Origin: Bacteroidota bacterium
GTDB taxonomy: Bacteria > Bacteroidota > Bacteroidia > NS11-12g > UBA955
DNA length: 64,000 bases
Reading direction: 5' to 3'
NCBI GenBank assembly: GCA_027488835.1
Contig: JAIYAW010000004.1
Location: forward strand, 1 to 64,000
Shown: piece after piece, positions 43,406 to 52,759 of the stretch
How the letters are laid out: each line of letters starts with the position of its first letter
Numbering within the stretch: position 1 is the stretch's first letter
Translations under genes and position numbers: made by a program
Notes under the pieces: generated by a model
The model's database searches: none
The model's input: only the letters and a program-made list of their open reading frames with translations
What the model was told of the DNA's origin: nothing

Positions 43406-44944
43406 CTAGGCAAATTCACCAAATTCACTTCTCAAAATATCTGCAATTTCGCCAAGGGTGGCATATTGCTCTACAGCGTCCAATATATAAGGCATTAAAT
43501 TGTCGTGACCTGAGCAAGCAGCTTTGAGCTTTTCCAGTGATTCTGATACCATTTTATTGTTTCTTTTCGCTTTAAGTTGATTGATTTTTTGAGTTTGGGT
43601 ATCCCTTATACTGTCATTTATTTTGAAACTTGGAGGTGATGCAACTTCTTCAACTTGAAATTGATTCACACCAACAACAATAGAGTCTTTCTTTTCAACC
43701 ACTTTTTGGTAAATATAACTGCTATTGGCAATTTGATCCTGTATCCATCCATTTTCAACAGCTGAAACTGCGCCTCCCATTTCTGAAATCTGATCCATTA
43801 ATTTTAACGCCTCCGCTTCAATTGCATTCGTGAGCTCTTCAACGAAGTAACTTCCCCCAAGAGGATCAACAGTATTTGCAATGCCGCTTTCAAATCCAAT
43901 AATTTGTTGGGTTCTCAATGCAGTTCTTGCCGCTTTTTCCGTAGGTAAATTCAACGCTTCATCAAATCCATTGGTATGTAAGCTTTGGGTTCCGCCTAAA
44001 ACTGCTGCCATTGCTTGAATGGTAACCCTGCTAATATTATTCTCTGGTTGTTGAGCCGTAAGTGTTGATCCACCCGTTTGTGTGTGGAAACGCAACATCA
44101 TTGCTTCGTTTGTTTTTGCACCAAGCGATTTCATTGTGTTTGCCCATATTCTTCTTGCTGCCCTAAATTTTGCAATTTCTTCAAAGAAATCATTATGGGC
44201 ATTAAAGAAAAAGGAAAGTCTTTTTCCAAATACATCAATATCTAATCCTTTTGCCAAAGCGCTTTCAACATAAGCTTTTCCGTTTGCCAATGTAAATGCC
44301 AATTCTTGTGCTGCCGTACTTCCCGCTTCTCGAATATGATAGCCACTAATACTTATGGTATTCCAACGAGGTAATTCTTTACTGCACCATTCAAAAATGT
44401 CAGTAATAATTCTCATGCTTGGTCTAACCGGATAGATATAAGTACCTCTCGCAGCGTATTCTTTCAAAATATCGTTTTGAATGGTACCGCCCACCTTTGT
44501 TAAATCGGCATTTTGCTTTTTTGCTAATGCTACATACATTGCCAACAATGTGCTTGCCGTGGCGTTGATTGTCATGCTCGTGGTTACATTCTCAAGGGTA
44601 ATTCCTTTGAAAAGTAATTCCATGTCCTCCAATGAATCAATAGCAACCCCCACTTTTCCAACTTCACCTTCACTCATTGCGTGGTCACTGTCGTAACCAA
44701 TTTGTGTAGGTAAGTCAAAAGCTACAGATAAACCTGTAGTTCCTTGGTTCAATAAATAGTGATAGCGGGTATTGCTTTCCTCAGCAGTGCTGAAACCTGC
44801 ATATTGACGCATGGTCCACAATCTGCCTCGGTACATATCTTTTCTCACCCCTCTTGTAAATGGAAATTCACCGGCATTTTCTGCCATTCCTGAAGGACTA
44901 TTGTAAATTTCTTTTATTTCAATTCCGCTACTTGTCTTTTTCAT
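43406..44944 (-). CDS. Methylmalonyl-CoA mutase, catalytic subunit without B12 domain
   Basis: 512 residues from ATG at 44944, 1 nt after the stop of the upstream gene. It rearranges methylmalonyl-CoA and succinyl-CoA with adenosylcobalamin. The TIM barrel is complete: [68 protein letters not shown] and [14 protein letters not shown]. Tyr in RQYAGFST and Arg in EYAARGTY match the methylmalonyl-CoA-specific residues (Tyr89/Arg207 of the Propionibacterium enzyme) rather than the Phe/Gln of isobutyryl-CoA mutase. The C-terminal cobalamin-binding domain (DxHxxG) is absent, so it needs a separate B12 subunit encoded elsewhere. Confidence 0.9.
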   Translation of the reverse strand: MKKTSSGIEIKEIYNSPSGMAENAGEFPFTRGVRKDMYRGRLWTMRQYAGFSTAEESNTRYHYLLNQGTTGLSVAFDLPTQIGYDSDHAMSEGEVGKVGVAIDSLEDMELLFKGITLENVTTSMTINATASTLLAMYVALAKKQNADLTKVGGTIQNDILKEYAARGTYIYPVRPSMRIITDIFEWCSKELPRWNTISISGYHIREAGSTAAQELAFTLANGKAYVESALAKGLDIDVFGKRLSFFFNAHNDFFEEIAKFRAARRIWANTMKSLGAKTNEAMMLRFHTQTGGSTLTAQQPENNISRVTIQAMAAVLGGTQSLHTNGFDEALNLPTEKAARTALRTQQIIGFESGIANTVDPLGGSYFVEELTNAIEAEALKLMDQISEMGGAVSAVENGWIQDQIANSSYIYQKVVEKKDSIVVGVNQFQVEEVASPPSFKINDSIRDTQTQKINQLKAKRNNKMVSESLEKLKAACSGHDNLMPYILDAVEQYATLGEIADILRSEFGEFA

Positions 44945-44945
44945 C

Positions 44946-45491
44946 TTAACCAAAAATAAGTTCAATTTCGTTCTTAATCATACGCAATCCTTTTTCGTGA
45001 GGAATTTCTCCTTTTTCTTGAAGGGCATTGATCAATGCAACACAATAATCGCTGGCAGTTCCATTCGGATCAACGGTTCTTTCAACTTGCTGCAACATGA
45101 TCATAGTTTGTTCTTTCACTATCTTTATCATATTCCAAGTTTGTTCACTTACATAAACTTGTTGCGATAAATTATAGTTAAATTCTTCTTGTATTGCTTT
45201 CATTGCCAATATTTTAAATTCGGCAGGAGTAGTATTTGGATTGCCATAAGTTTGAATGAGGGTAGGGATACTCGTTCTTTCCAAAAGAATTGACAAACGT
45301 TCATAGGCTTGCAATTTTAATTTGCCCAATGCTTCATTGTTGTTTTTGAGGGACTCAATCTTTACCATTTGAATAATGGTTTGGGTATGTGCCTTAAACA
45401 TTGACTTTGCAAACATGATAATAATGATTGTTATTGCCAATATGAAACTTGTGGCATAGAGTATATAGTTGAATATTTCAGGGTTCTTCAT
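44946..45491 (-). CDS. Membrane-anchored protein of unknown function
   Basis: 181 residues from ATG at 45491; the frame is open further upstream but from a GTG without support. One N-terminal transmembrane helix ([19 protein letters not shown]) is followed by a helical cytoplasmic part ([53 protein letters not shown]). It is of a type common next to mutase genes in Bacteroidota, function unknown. TATCTTTG lies 11 nt before the ATG. It is cotranscribed with the mutase gene (1-nt gap). Confidence 0.72.
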   Translation of the reverse strand: MKNPEIFNYILYATSFILAITIIIIMFAKSMFKAHTQTIIQMVKIESLKNNNEALGKLKLQAYERLSILLERTSIPTLIQTYGNPNTTPAEFKILAMKAIQEEFNYNLSQQVYVSEQTWNMIKIVKEQTMIMLQQVERTVDPNGTASDYCVALINALQEKGEIPHEKGLRMIKNEIELIFG

Positions 45492-45565
45492 AATCTTTTC
45501 GACAAAGATAATGGCTTTGTCCGACAAGTCTATATTGAAAACGACCACTTATACAAGATTTTCGC

Positions 45566-45580
45566 TAAATTTGTAATATG
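45566..45580 (+). promoter_or_regulatory. -7 box directly before the A-type carrier gene
   Basis: TAAATTTG (45566-45573), then TAAT, then ATG at 45578. Leaderless start expected. It is back to back with the promoter of the divergent membrane-anchored protein gene. Confidence 0.6.
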
Positions 45581-45946
45581 GAAAATGCAACTATTGAAAC
45601 CCCTGTAGCTATAGAAAAACCACCAATTGGATTTACAAATTCTGCCTTGGAGGAATTGCATCGTTTGAATGATAATTTAGAATTAAAAGATGACGCCGTT
45701 TTGCGCATTGGCGTTAAAGGTGGTGGTTGTTCAGGTATGAGTTATTTGCTTGCCTTTGATAAAAAAGAAGAAGGTGACAATTTGTATTCTCTTGATGGTA
45801 TTCCAGTTGTAATGAACAAAGCACATGTAATGTACGTTATCGGAATGGAAATTGATTGGGAAAATGGATTGGCAAATCGTGGATTCTCTTTTAATAATCC
45901 CAATGCTTCCTCAACTTGTGGTTGTGGACAGTCGTTCTCTGCCTGA
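45578..45946 (+). CDS. A-type iron-sulfur carrier (IscA/ErpA family)
   Basis: 122 residues. A-type carriers hold and deliver Fe-S clusters to apoproteins. The three conserved Cys are in GVKGGGCSGMSYLL and STCGCGQSF near the C-terminus. The middle part (DGIPVVMNKAHVMYVIGMEI) matches the fold. It precedes an ABC permease gene by 36 bp. Fe-S clients in this window include IspG. Confidence 0.93.
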   Translation: MENATIETPVAIEKPPIGFTNSALEELHRLNDNLELKDDAVLRIGVKGGGCSGMSYLLAFDKKEEGDNLYSLDGIPVVMNKAHVMYVIGMEIDWENGLANRGFSFNNPNASSTCGCGQSFSA

Positions 45947-45982
45947 TTCAAATTGAATTTCTCCGATTCCTAATTCTGACAA

Positions 45983-47224
45983 TTGTCTCTTTTTATTGAA
46001 AATATCCGCCAAGGAATTGGGTCTCTCAAATCTCACCGATTAAGGGCAGTTATTACATCTTCTATTATTGCAATTGGTATCACAGCGTTGGTGGGAATTT
46101 TAACTTCCATTGATGCCATGAACAATGCCATTTCTAAAACAATGAGCCGAATGGGTTCTCAGAGTTTTACCATTAGCAATAGACTTAGGGTAGAACGTTT
46201 TGGAGTGCCCGCAGATTTTCCAAATATTCATTACGACCAAGCACACCAATTTGAAGATTACTTTGGAAATAAATTTCCAGTGTCTATCGCATTAAATGCA
46301 TCTTTCAATAGCAAAGTAAAATGCAATCATTTGGAAACCAATCCCAATGTAAAAGTAATCGGCATTGAAGAAGATTATTTAAAAACATCAAATTACGAAA
46401 TTGACGCGGGTAGAAATTTTACCCCTAATGATATCCGTATGAATTTGCCACTTGCAATCATTGGGTATGACATTCGCAACGATTTATTCAAAGGTTCCGA
46501 TATACCTGGAAGGAGCATTGGTGAAATTATTTCTATTGATGGAAAGCCATTTAAGGTGGTTGGTGAATTGCAGAAAAAAGGTTCCAGTATGGGAATGTCT
46601 GGCGGCGATAGGTTGGTTTATATTCCCATACATAATGCACGACAATCATTTGCATCGGTTACCGACAATTGTACCATTACCATACAGGTTGACAATGTTC
46701 AAGAACTGGATGCCGAAATGAATGAGTCGTATACGTTAATGCGAAGAATTAGATTACTCAAACCAGCAGATACCGATGACTTTTCAATTGTAAAGAGTGA
46801 TGCCTTGGCAAAAGATGCCAAAGAAAACATGGCCATGGTTTCTGGTGTGGGAACGCTTATTGGAATTATTACTTTATTGGGTGCTGCAGTGAGTTTGATG
46901 AATATCATGCTTGTTTCTGTTACCGAACGTACCCGTGAAATCGGTTTGAGAAAAGCTTTGGGCGCTACTTCTATCAATATCCGCAACCAATTTTTAATTG
47001 AAGCCATCATTATTTGTCAGCTTGGCGGTATTGGGGGAATTATTCTCGGATTGCTTTTGGGTAATCTGGTAGCTTTAGGCTTGGGCAGCGGATTTATTGC
47101 TCCCTGGACTTGGATCATTATGGCCTTTGTGGTCTGTATTATCGTTGGACTTTTGGCAGGACTTTATCCGGCAAACAAAGCATCGAAGTTAGATCCGATT
47201 GAGGCGTTGAGGCATGAGGGGTAG
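45983..47224 (+). CDS. MacB/FtsX-type ABC transporter permease
   Basis: 413 residues from a TTG at 45983; no ATG is available before the first conserved part. An N-terminal helix (AVITSSIIAIGITALVGILT), a periplasmic MacB_PCD domain (about 45-255) and three C-terminal helices (MVSGVGTLIGIITLLGAAVS; LGGIGGIILGLLLGNLVALG; WIIMAFVVCIIVGLLAGLYP) with the FtsX signature TERTREIGLRKALGAT. It should work with an ATPase encoded elsewhere, in export or lipoprotein handling. TAATTCTG (one mismatch to TAnnTTTG) lies exactly 4 nt before the TTG, which supports this start. Confidence 0.9.
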   Translation: MSLFIENIRQGIGSLKSHRLRAVITSSIIAIGITALVGILTSIDAMNNAISKTMSRMGSQSFTISNRLRVERFGVPADFPNIHYDQAHQFEDYFGNKFPVSIALNASFNSKVKCNHLETNPNVKVIGIEEDYLKTSNYEIDAGRNFTPNDIRMNLPLAIIGYDIRNDLFKGSDIPGRSIGEIISIDGKPFKVVGELQKKGSSMGMSGGDRLVYIPIHNARQSFASVTDNCTITIQVDNVQELDAEMNESYTLMRRIRLLKPADTDDFSIVKSDALAKDAKENMAMVSGVGTLIGIITLLGAAVSLMNIMLVSVTERTREIGLRKALGATSINIRNQFLIEAIIICQLGGIGGIILGLLLGNLVALGLGSGFIAPWTWIIMAFVVCIIVGLLAGLYPANKASKLDPIEALRHEG

Positions 47225-47316
47225 GTAATTGGAAGGTTTATAAGGGTTTATGAAAGTTTATAAGCGTTTATAAAGGTTGATTTTGTACTCACTCATTTTT
47301 ATCTTAGAAATAAACA
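47224..47316. repeat. 93-bp direct repeat, copy 1
   Basis: Identical to 47345-47437 except one base (A at 47308 versus T at 47429); period 121 bp. It begins with GTAATTGGAAGG, then a GTTTATAA array, then an unrelated stretch ending in TAAACA. Copy 1 starts at the last base of the permease stop codon. Confidence 0.93.
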
Positions 47317-47344
47317 GTGAAACGTAAACTATTTAGATTAGTCG

Positions 47345-47437
47345 GGTAATTGGAAGGTTTATAAGGGTTTATGAAAGTTTATAAGCGTTTATAAAGGTTG
47401 ATTTTGTACTCACTCATTTTTATCTTAGTAATAAACA
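47345..47437. repeat. 93-bp direct repeat, copy 2
   Basis: Second copy of the unit at 47224-47316. The 28 bp between the copies (47317-47344) are not repeated after copy 2. Confidence 0.93.
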
Positions 47438-47569
47438 AGAAAGGCCAAAAGGGGATTAGATAACCTAACAGTCATTTATTAAGAACTTTAAATTTTTAAA
47501 AATCTAAACGCATGGCAATTAGTCTAAACTCCAAAGGAGTCTATGCGCACGAAGTGCATCTAAACCTTT
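47438..47569. other. Intergenic tail with two small hairpins
   Basis: Between the repeats and the next gene. ACTCCAAAGGAGT and TGCGCACGAAGTGCA form small stem-loops near 47528-47558 and may end transcription of the minus-strand gene. No gene seen. Confidence 0.4.
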
Positions 47570-48397
47570 TTATAATAATCCACTGACAATCAAATGCTTG
47601 GCAATATCTTGGGCTTCGAATGCAAGTCTTACTGACACAGTTGAGCTAATGCCGTTGAATGTACTCATTACGGAGTAAACTACTGGGGCTGCTCCGTTTC
47701 CTTTGGCTTGGGCAATTAAACGACCGTCGGTGCTGAAAATATTGATTTGACATTCTCCAGAACCTTTGGTTTCGGTGTAAGTGCCAATAATTTTATTGTC
47801 TTGCTGAATGTTGCCATTGAAGGTGAAAATTGGCGCATTTGTGTTGCGAGCCACTTTTGCGGGAGGAGTGTTGTTTCCAATTTGAACATTTGTATTTCCA
47901 ATTTTAATGCGAGTACCGTCTGAAATTACAATTGAATTCATGCCTGGAGCATTTCGAGGATCGGGATAATCATTCAGGAATTTACGAACTGCATTGTTAT
48001 CCAAAAGTCCATTTACAAATAGGTTGTTTTTGATAAGTGTCTTTTCAAGTCCCTCCCTAAAAAAAGCCTTTTCTTCCGTGCTTACAAATGTAAATTGGGT
48101 ATAGCTCATGTTTTGGGTATTCTGCATTTCCTGGGCAGATTTAAATAAAATCCAAATGGCATCATTGCCATTTAAATCTTTGATGGTGCCATTCATGATG
48201 GTTCCCAAAAACTTATTCTGTGCTTTTACAATACAATAAGGTTTTCCCATATAGAATAGCGTGTCTTGACTAATCACCCCTTTTTCTTTCTTGAGGGATT
48301 TTTCTATTGCCTCTTGGTGTTTTAACAATTCCTTTTCTGTCATTTGGGCATTTAACGCAGTACTTGATAAGAAGAGTAGTATAAAAATGTTTTTCAT
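47570..48397 (-). CDS. Secreted hypothetical protein
   Basis: 275 residues from ATG at 48397, where a signal peptide begins (NIFILLFLSSTALNAQ); the frame is open for 55 more codons upstream without a signal. An N-terminal helical Lys/Glu-rich stretch (TEKELLKHQEAIEKSLKKEK) is followed by a beta-rich part (GTRIKIGNTNVQIGNNTPPA; INIFSTDGRLIAQAKGNGAA). No family recognised. It is single, with a gap to gcvT on the same strand that holds a terminator. Confidence 0.65.
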   Translation of the reverse strand: MKNIFILLFLSSTALNAQMTEKELLKHQEAIEKSLKKEKGVISQDTLFYMGKPYCIVKAQNKFLGTIMNGTIKDLNGNDAIWILFKSAQEMQNTQNMSYTQFTFVSTEEKAFFREGLEKTLIKNNLFVNGLLDNNAVRKFLNDYPDPRNAPGMNSIVISDGTRIKIGNTNVQIGNNTPPAKVARNTNAPIFTFNGNIQQDNKIIGTYTETKGSGECQINIFSTDGRLIAQAKGNGAAPVVYSVMSTFNGISSTVSVRLAFEAQDIAKHLIVSGLL

Positions 48398-48561
48398 TTG
48401 GTTTGATCTATTTTGTTTAACAATGTGGTTTTGTAATGAGTTAATTTTTAAATATAGGGAAACAAAATTAAGGGAAATAATAATGAAAATACAAGGCCGT
48501 CGATTCAATTTCGTCAAGTAATGTTTTGTATTTGTAACGTTTAAACAAAAAAGTAGCTGCA

Positions 48562-48593
48562 AAAAAAAAGCATTCCATTTGGAATGCCTTTTT
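48562..48593 (-). terminator. Terminator of gcvT
   Basis: GGCATTCC and GGAATGC pair around AAAT; on the minus strand a run of nine T follows. It lies 19 bp after the gcvT stop. Confidence 0.9.
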
Positions 48594-48611
48594 ATATTGA
48601 GTTTTAATTTT

Positions 48612-49706
48612 TTATAGGAAAGGAATTTTGCAAACTTCAGCTTTCAAAAGTTTGCCTCTTACTTCTATGTAAATTTCACTACCAGTTGCAGCATGCGCCG
48701 AAGCTACATAACCCAAACCAATTGCTTTGTTTAATGAAGGACTCATGGTTCCACTTGTAACTTCACCAATTACAGTGCCATCTGCAGTGCAAATAGGGTA
48801 GTGCTGACGTGGAATACCTCTGTCAACCAAAGTGAAACCTACTAACTTTTTAGTTGGTTTGTTTTCTTTAATAGCCAAATGATGTTCGCTCATTGTAAAT
48901 GGATGATTGAATTTGGTAATCCAACCCAATCCAGCTTCAATTGGAGAAGTTGTATCGTCAATATCGTTGCCATATAAGCAGAAACCTTTTTCCAAACGGA
49001 GTGTATCTCTAGCACCTAATCCCACAGGAATAATGTCGAATTCTGCACCCGCTTCAAAAACAGCATCCCACAATTTTTGTGCATCGTCGTTTTGACTGTA
49101 TAACTCAAATCCACCAGCACCTGTGTAACCTGTATTTGAAATGATAATATTTAACCCAGCCAATTGTCCCTCAACAAAATGATAGTAAGGAATATCAGAT
49201 AAGTTTACGTCTGTTAATTTTTGTAACGCTTTGATTGCATTAGGACCTTGAATGGCCAATAATGAAAAATCATCACTAACGTTGTTTACTGTAGCGCCAA
49301 AATTTTCGTTGTTTTTGTTGATCCATGCCAAATCTTTTTCAATGTTAGAAGCATTGATAACCAATAGAAACTTTTCTTGGTTGTATTTGTAAACCAATAA
49401 ATCATCTACAATACCACCTTGATCGTTCGGCAAGCAAGAATATTGAATGCGGCCATCGTATAAACTACTTACATCATTTGAAGTGATGTATTCAACCAAA
49501 TCGTAAGCTTTAGGACCGGTAATATAAACTTCACCCATGTGGCTAACATCAAATACACCCATGCTGTTTCTTACAGCCAAATGTTCTTGAATCAAATTGG
49601 TGTATAAAACAGGCATATTATATCCCGCAAAAGGAACCATTTTAGCACCTAAAGACTCATGTAGAGCAGTTAGTGCAGTACGTTTTAGTGACATAGCATC
49701 TGACAT
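48612..49706 (-). CDS. gcvT: Glycine cleavage system T protein (aminomethyltransferase)
   Basis: 364 residues. GcvT moves the methylene group of the aminomethyl-lipoyl H protein to tetrahydrofolate, releasing ammonia. MVPFAGYNMPVLY, GVFDVSHMGEVYITGP, NDQGGIVDDLLVYK, LLAIQGPNA, GYTGAGGFELY and LGARDTLRLEKGFCLYGNDI are the family blocks. The other gcv genes are not here. TACCTTTG ends 4 nt before the ATG. Confidence 0.96.
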   Translation of the reverse strand: MSDAMSLKRTALTALHESLGAKMVPFAGYNMPVLYTNLIQEHLAVRNSMGVFDVSHMGEVYITGPKAYDLVEYITSNDVSSLYDGRIQYSCLPNDQGGIVDDLLVYKYNQEKFLLVINASNIEKDLAWINKNNENFGATVNNVSDDFSLLAIQGPNAIKALQKLTDVNLSDIPYYHFVEGQLAGLNIIISNTGYTGAGGFELYSQNDDAQKLWDAVFEAGAEFDIIPVGLGARDTLRLEKGFCLYGNDIDDTTSPIEAGLGWITKFNHPFTMSEHHLAIKENKPTKKLVGFTLVDRGIPRQHYPICTADGTVIGEVTSGTMSPSLNKAIGLGYVASAHAATGSEIYIEVRGKLLKAEVCKIPFL

Positions 49707-49718
49707 ATTACAAAGGTA
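49704..49718 (-). promoter_or_regulatory. -7 box directly before the gcvT start
   Basis: On the minus strand: TACCTTTG (49718-49711), TAAT, ATG at 49706. Same 4-nt spacing as at gpmI, thiL, aspS and the A-type carrier gene. Confidence 0.6.
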
Positions 49719-49775
49719 CGAAAAAGTTTAGATATTCGCAGAATTCCTCGTTTGGAGAGTTCTTTGACTTTGGAA

Positions 49776-50348
49776 TTAGCTGCTAATAACAAAGGGGAAA
49801 TCAACTTCTACATCAGTTTCGCCTGGATCGCAGGTTCCGTTTTTAATGTTAGGTTGGTGTTTTAATCGCAACTTTACAGATCCGATATCGGTTCGGTTCA
49901 TTTTCCACATTGTTTCCAATCCTAATTCTAAGCCATTTTTATCTTTATCGGTCCTTGTAATTGTTATGCCAGCATTTGGCGGCATTGTCATTGAATTTAT
50001 ATCAAAGCACAAAAGGTGATTTTCTCCCTCATCTTTGATTTCTTGGTTGATGTCATGAAAAGAGGTTGCATTGTGGTTGGTATAAAATCTTGTAAGTCCA
50101 ACATACGTTTTGCCTTGTTTAAGGTTCAAAGTGTCGGGCATGTTGGGATTGTTGCCACCAATTCCATCCATGTCACTCCATACCGTGAATAGCGTATCTT
50201 TCGATATGCTATCTATCAGAAGTATCTCAACTTTGGTAATGAGTTCGTTTTCATCTTTGTGTTGATGGTCGTCGTGTTTGCTGCAACTGTTTATGGCAAA
50301 AAGCAAAGGGGCCATTAATAATGAGAGTGTCAAATGTTTATTTTTCAT
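49776..50348 (-). CDS. His-rich lipoprotein next to a TonB receptor
   Basis: 190 residues. The signal ends in a lipobox (AINSCSKH); the mature N-terminus KHDDHQHKDEN is rich in His and acidic residues and may bind a divalent metal. The body is a beta-sandwich-like sequence (LITKVEILLIDSISKDTLFT; LNLKQGKTYVGLTRFYTN). Similar small lipoproteins often follow TonB receptor genes in Bacteroidota. It starts 3 bp after the receptor gene, so they are one operon. Confidence 0.75.
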   Translation of the reverse strand: MKNKHLTLSLLMAPLLFAINSCSKHDDHQHKDENELITKVEILLIDSISKDTLFTVWSDMDGIGGNNPNMPDTLNLKQGKTYVGLTRFYTNHNATSFHDINQEIKDEGENHLLCFDINSMTMPPNAGITITRTDKDKNGLELGLETMWKMNRTDIGSVKLRLKHQPNIKNGTCDPGETDVEVDFPFVISS

Positions 50349-50351
50349 GAT

Positions 50352-52715
50352 TTATAATGTTTTATCTGTTGTAATTTCTTGATTGTCGGAATGTTTGCTG
50401 TGGTGATGGAAATGGTATATTAACTGCACTCCAAAATTTCTCCCGGGCATGGGTGTGAAATATCGAAACCGATCTAAATAGTCGCGGTAAACCGTATTTG
50501 CTAAATTATCAATGCTCAAAATCATTGTAAAAGATTTAGATTTTCCAAATTTAGGAAGTTTTACACTCAATCCCCAAAGTTGAAATGTTGGGGGTGGTTG
50601 AGAAAAATCAGTTCCAGCAGTATAAAAAGGTTGTTTAAATTGAACTTTGTGATTGATAGAAAGCGTAAATTGTTGTCCTATAAAATCGAGGGTGTTGTGC
50701 AAAGAAGGACAAGGAATTAGGGGAGGATAATGATTGTTAGACAAAATTGAAGCATACAGAATATTGCCTTTTGAAATCAACTGAATTTTTTGTCTATTTT
50801 TAAATTGCCATGAAGATTCTAAAACCAATTCAGCTCCTGCATAAAACGTCGGCAATTGCCTATACTCGAAAGCTGGGAATGCGCCTCTCACTGTAAGAAT
50901 GGGTTGTGGCAATGGAAATAAGTGAATGAAGTTTTGCGATAATTGCGAAAACCCATTAAAAATAATTTTGCAAAATCCACCAAGTTTTGTGTTATAACTC
51001 GAAATTGATTGACTGGGGTAAATTAAATATTCGAAACTTAGATTGATTTTTTGACCACTTTCTGGTTTTAAATTTGGATTCCCTGCCTCGTAGGATGCAC
51101 TTCCATGATGTACGCCTTTGCTGTAAAGTTCATTTAAGCCGGGTGCCCGCCAAATTTGCAAAATATCAATTCGCGTGGTTTTCCACGTTAAAGAATATCC
51201 CCCAGAAAAACCATAAATATTATCGTTGAATTTGCTTTTGTAATTATGAAACCAATGATTTCCGGTTCTTTGAATAAAGTCTATGCGTCCAATAAACGCA
51301 TGTTGTGTTTCGTGGTTATTTTGTTTTACTTCAATTTTAGAGTAAACAGATTCTTGAGCGGATTTGTATTCTGGTATAAAATAGTACCCGTCAAAGGTTT
51401 GATTTTGATAAGTTAATTGAATGCCATTTTTTATTTTGAAATACTTTAATATCAATGGTTTTTCAATTTTCAAAGTAGTACTTTGTTGAAAAATATCGAG
51501 TTGAGGGAAATTGATGGTTGGATTGCGATGTGGATCGTATTCTTGCCTTAAGTTCTGCTGGTAATTGAGTTGAACTTTCACTCCGTTTGTTCTGTTTGAT
51601 GACCATTCGCCTTGAACATGAAATTGTTGCGTTTCTTGTCTTGGTTTTTCAATATTGTAGCTTGGATTTTCTATCGTTCGAAGCGGTTTATTGCTATTTA
51701 AAGCTTGTTGAAGATCTGTTAAATTACCAATGTGGCTGCCGAGGTATATTCCAGACGCAAATTGGTAGAATCCAGTATGAAATTTCAGTGATCCAAGCTT
51801 TAAGTGAATTGTTTGGCCGCCGGCAATCATCAGTTCTTGGGATGCTGTATTTGCCAAAATCCCTAATGGCGTTGCGTAATCTCTTGAAACTTGGGCCAAA
51901 TATTTGATATAAGTGCCGTTATTTTTACCTGAGTTTTTCTCTATTTTTTTTGAGGGACTTTGACCGAATTGTATGATTCCATTTGCTTGAATTACACCGC
52001 CGTTTGTTTGGTATGAAAGTCTTTGTTTACTATCAACTTCATGTTGTTGAAAGGAATGATGATTTTCAACGGAAATAGCACCGCCCCAAGCGTCGGATGC
52101 TTCTGCAATGGCATCTACGCCTCGAATCAAAGTAATTCTTTCTGTTCCTGTTGCTCCCAACTCAGGCGAATGATCCAATCCCCAACTTTGTCCTTGTAAA
52201 CGCATCCCATCCATTAAAATAGGAACCCTTAAGCCAATCATTCCTTGGAGTATGGGTTTTGAGATGGTTCTTCCTGTGGTGATTAATTGAATGTTTGGAA
52301 TATTCTGAATGGCAGCAGCGAACGATTGAATGGATTTGGATTCAGTGTTGGCAATCATACTGAGCTGAACATTAGGAACCTGAATAATCACCGAATTCTC
52401 ATGTGGATTTGTGGTTAAAACAATTTCATACGGAATGGGTTTGGCAATGTTTAACTGATAATGTTCATGTACATTTGGTGTTTGAATTTCAATTTCAACC
52501 AACGAATCGCATAGTTTTTCAAAGTGTACTTGTCCCAATTCATTGGAATGCTCTAGGCGGTGTTCTTTCTCAAGGAAGACTTCTGCATTGATTACAGGTT
52601 TTTCATTTTGGGTTATATTTATGTCCAAACGAAAGTTGCACGGTTTCTTTTGAGCCACCGCAACAGAGATATGCAATATGAAAATCCCCAGCAGGGAAAT
52701 GTGTTTTTTGTTCAT
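50352..52715 (-). CDS. TonB-dependent outer-membrane receptor
   Basis: 787 residues from ATG at 52715, where a signal peptide begins (ISLLGIFILHISVAVA). An N-terminal carboxypeptidase-like beta domain (VINAEVFLEKEHRLEHSNEL) is followed by a plug (IQNIPNIQLITTGRTISKPI, DGMRLQGQSWGLDHSPELGA, ITLIRGVDAIAEASDAWGGA) and a barrel ending in MPGRNFGVQLIYHFHHHSKH. The plug and barrel resemble metal or siderophore receptors. The His-rich neighbours on both sides suggest a divalent metal such as zinc or copper as cargo; this is inference. Confidence 0.9.
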   Translation of the reverse strand: MNKKHISLLGIFILHISVAVAQKKPCNFRLDINITQNEKPVINAEVFLEKEHRLEHSNELGQVHFEKLCDSLVEIEIQTPNVHEHYQLNIAKPIPYEIVLTTNPHENSVIIQVPNVQLSMIANTESKSIQSFAAAIQNIPNIQLITTGRTISKPILQGMIGLRVPILMDGMRLQGQSWGLDHSPELGATGTERITLIRGVDAIAEASDAWGGAISVENHHSFQQHEVDSKQRLSYQTNGGVIQANGIIQFGQSPSKKIEKNSGKNNGTYIKYLAQVSRDYATPLGILANTASQELMIAGGQTIHLKLGSLKFHTGFYQFASGIYLGSHIGNLTDLQQALNSNKPLRTIENPSYNIEKPRQETQQFHVQGEWSSNRTNGVKVQLNYQQNLRQEYDPHRNPTINFPQLDIFQQSTTLKIEKPLILKYFKIKNGIQLTYQNQTFDGYYFIPEYKSAQESVYSKIEVKQNNHETQHAFIGRIDFIQRTGNHWFHNYKSKFNDNIYGFSGGYSLTWKTTRIDILQIWRAPGLNELYSKGVHHGSASYEAGNPNLKPESGQKINLSFEYLIYPSQSISSYNTKLGGFCKIIFNGFSQLSQNFIHLFPLPQPILTVRGAFPAFEYRQLPTFYAGAELVLESSWQFKNRQKIQLISKGNILYASILSNNHYPPLIPCPSLHNTLDFIGQQFTLSINHKVQFKQPFYTAGTDFSQPPPTFQLWGLSVKLPKFGKSKSFTMILSIDNLANTVYRDYLDRFRYFTPMPGRNFGVQLIYHFHHHSKHSDNQEITTDKTL

Positions 52716-52759
52716 AATTCTTGATTTATAATTAACCGCAGGAGCGGAAATTGGCGGGA

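Noticed and set aside
47224-47437. CRISPR array
   Set aside because: Only two long near-identical copies with short internal GTTTATAA units; no regular repeat-spacer pattern and no cas genes.
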